Below are positions 4,900 to 5,033 of a DNA stretch of 5,033 nucleotides, piece after piece. The notes beneath the pieces are model-generated. The model saw only the letters and a program-made list of their open reading frames with translations, was not told the origin of the DNA and made no database searches. The position numbers and the translations under genes are program-made. The stretch lies in assembly GCA_020061725.1 (NCBI GenBank), contig JAGUXS010000062.1, positions 1-5,033 of the forward strand. The letters are read 5' to 3'. Within the stretch, counting starts at the first letter, position 1. Every line of letters begins with the position of its first letter. Source of the stretch: Patescibacteria group bacterium (lineage in GTDB: Bacteria; Patescibacteriota; Patescibacteriia; UBA2591; PGYQ01).

Positions 4900-5033
4900 G
4901 CGGAGATGGTCTGACGCTCGCGGGCAAAAATTCCTTCCCCCAACCCAGTATGAGAGAATTAAACAAGATGTTGCTCTGTGGTATGGTGAAGGTAGAAGAT
5001 GCGGAATGCTTACCCTCGACCTGTCGCCTTTAA
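4900..5033. other. Unresolved GC-richer tail, open in several frames
   Basis: Three overlapping open frames compete and none is convincing. On the + strand, ATG at 4950 gives 27 codons ending in TAA at 5031-5033, exactly at the window end. A second + frame is open from 4844 (after a TAA at 4841-4843) through the window end without a stop and reads ...QDVALWYGEGRRCGM... On the - strand, a frame is open from 5031 to a TGA at 4851-4849 (60 codons), without an ATG. Composition is clearly GC-richer than the genes upstream and codon use does not match them. I do not recognise SRP RNA, tmRNA or RNase P RNA motifs on either strand. It may be the edge of a gene, repeat or RNA that continues outside the window. 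Confidence 0.3.

Larger units (their letters stand above)
4675..5033. other. Gene-free GC-richer island of nested inverted repeats downstream of the tRNA
   Basis: No convincing gene is present in these 359 bases. Base composition changes sharply from the AT-rich genes to GC-rich blocks. Within about 200 bp there are four separate hairpin-forming sequences (4706-4753, 4773-4791, 4794-4881, 4884-4899). An 8-bp inverted pair GGGGGAAG (4699-4706) and CTTCCCCC (4934-4941) brackets all four. An ACGCCTC direct repeat at 4763-4769 and 4793-4799 flanks the second hairpin. It could be a MITE-like non-autonomous element, a structured RNA, or an accumulation of dispersed palindromes; the window cannot distinguish these. 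The last part (about 4900-5033) is described separately. Confidence 0.6.

Noticed and set aside
4588..5033. Genomic island integrated at the tRNA-Leu 3' end
   Set aside because: No second copy of the tRNA 3' end and no integrase gene are seen downstream, so there is no att-site evidence within the window.
4900..5033. SRP RNA, tmRNA or RNase P RNA in the tail
   Set aside because: The hallmark conserved cores (the SRP apical GGAAGGAAGCA-type loop, the tRNA-like ends of tmRNA, the RNase P GGAAAGTCC motif) are absent on both strands.

Overview
The window suggests an AT-rich, small-genome bacterium of the Candidate Phyla Radiation (Patescibacteria, probably Parcubacteria-like). This is inferred from three things: lysine-, asparagine- and isoleucine-rich proteins written in very AT-rich codons; GC-rich palindromes scattered between genes; and a two-gene module resembling the beta and gamma subunits of the cytoplasmic group 3b [NiFe] hydrogenase (sulfhydrogenase), a hydrogenase type known from CPR genomes. 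The standard code fits: tryptophan is TGG, hydG ends with TGA, and the genes have no internal TGA. All complete genes lie on the + strand.

Layout. Bases 2-145 are the 3' end of an integrase/transposase-like gene cut by the window edge. A short AT-rich spacer with a plausible promoter follows. Bases 265-2571 are topA (DNA topoisomerase I, 768 aa), intact, with four Cys4 zinc modules and an in-frame insertion made of 7-nt repeats. A 78-bp spacer holds a compound inverted repeat with a small GC-rich core. Bases 2650-3693 are a HydB-like two-[4Fe-4S] ferredoxin-domain protein. Bases 3741-4565 are a HydG-like FAD/NAD(P)/[2Fe-2S] reductase. A tRNA-Leu(GAG) with encoded CCA lies at 4588-4674. The last 359 bases contain no gene I can support. 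They are a much GC-richer island of nested inverted repeats, followed by a tail that is open in several frames on both strands.

Function. TopA relaxes negative supercoils and is unrelated to its neighbours in role. HydB and HydG would together form the electron-transfer half of a soluble hydrogenase: NAD(P)H to FAD to [2Fe-2S] to [4Fe-4S] clusters. The small (HydD) and large (HydA) hydrogenase subunits that follow hydBG in the Pyrococcus furiosus hydBGDA order are not here; the tRNA and palindrome island occupy that place. HydB also lacks the N-terminal cysteines I recall in characterised homologues.

No undescribed multi-gene system is evident. The points most worth a second look are the incomplete and divergent HydBG module, the palindrome island with its shared GCAGGCG core, and the heptamer repeat translated inside topA.
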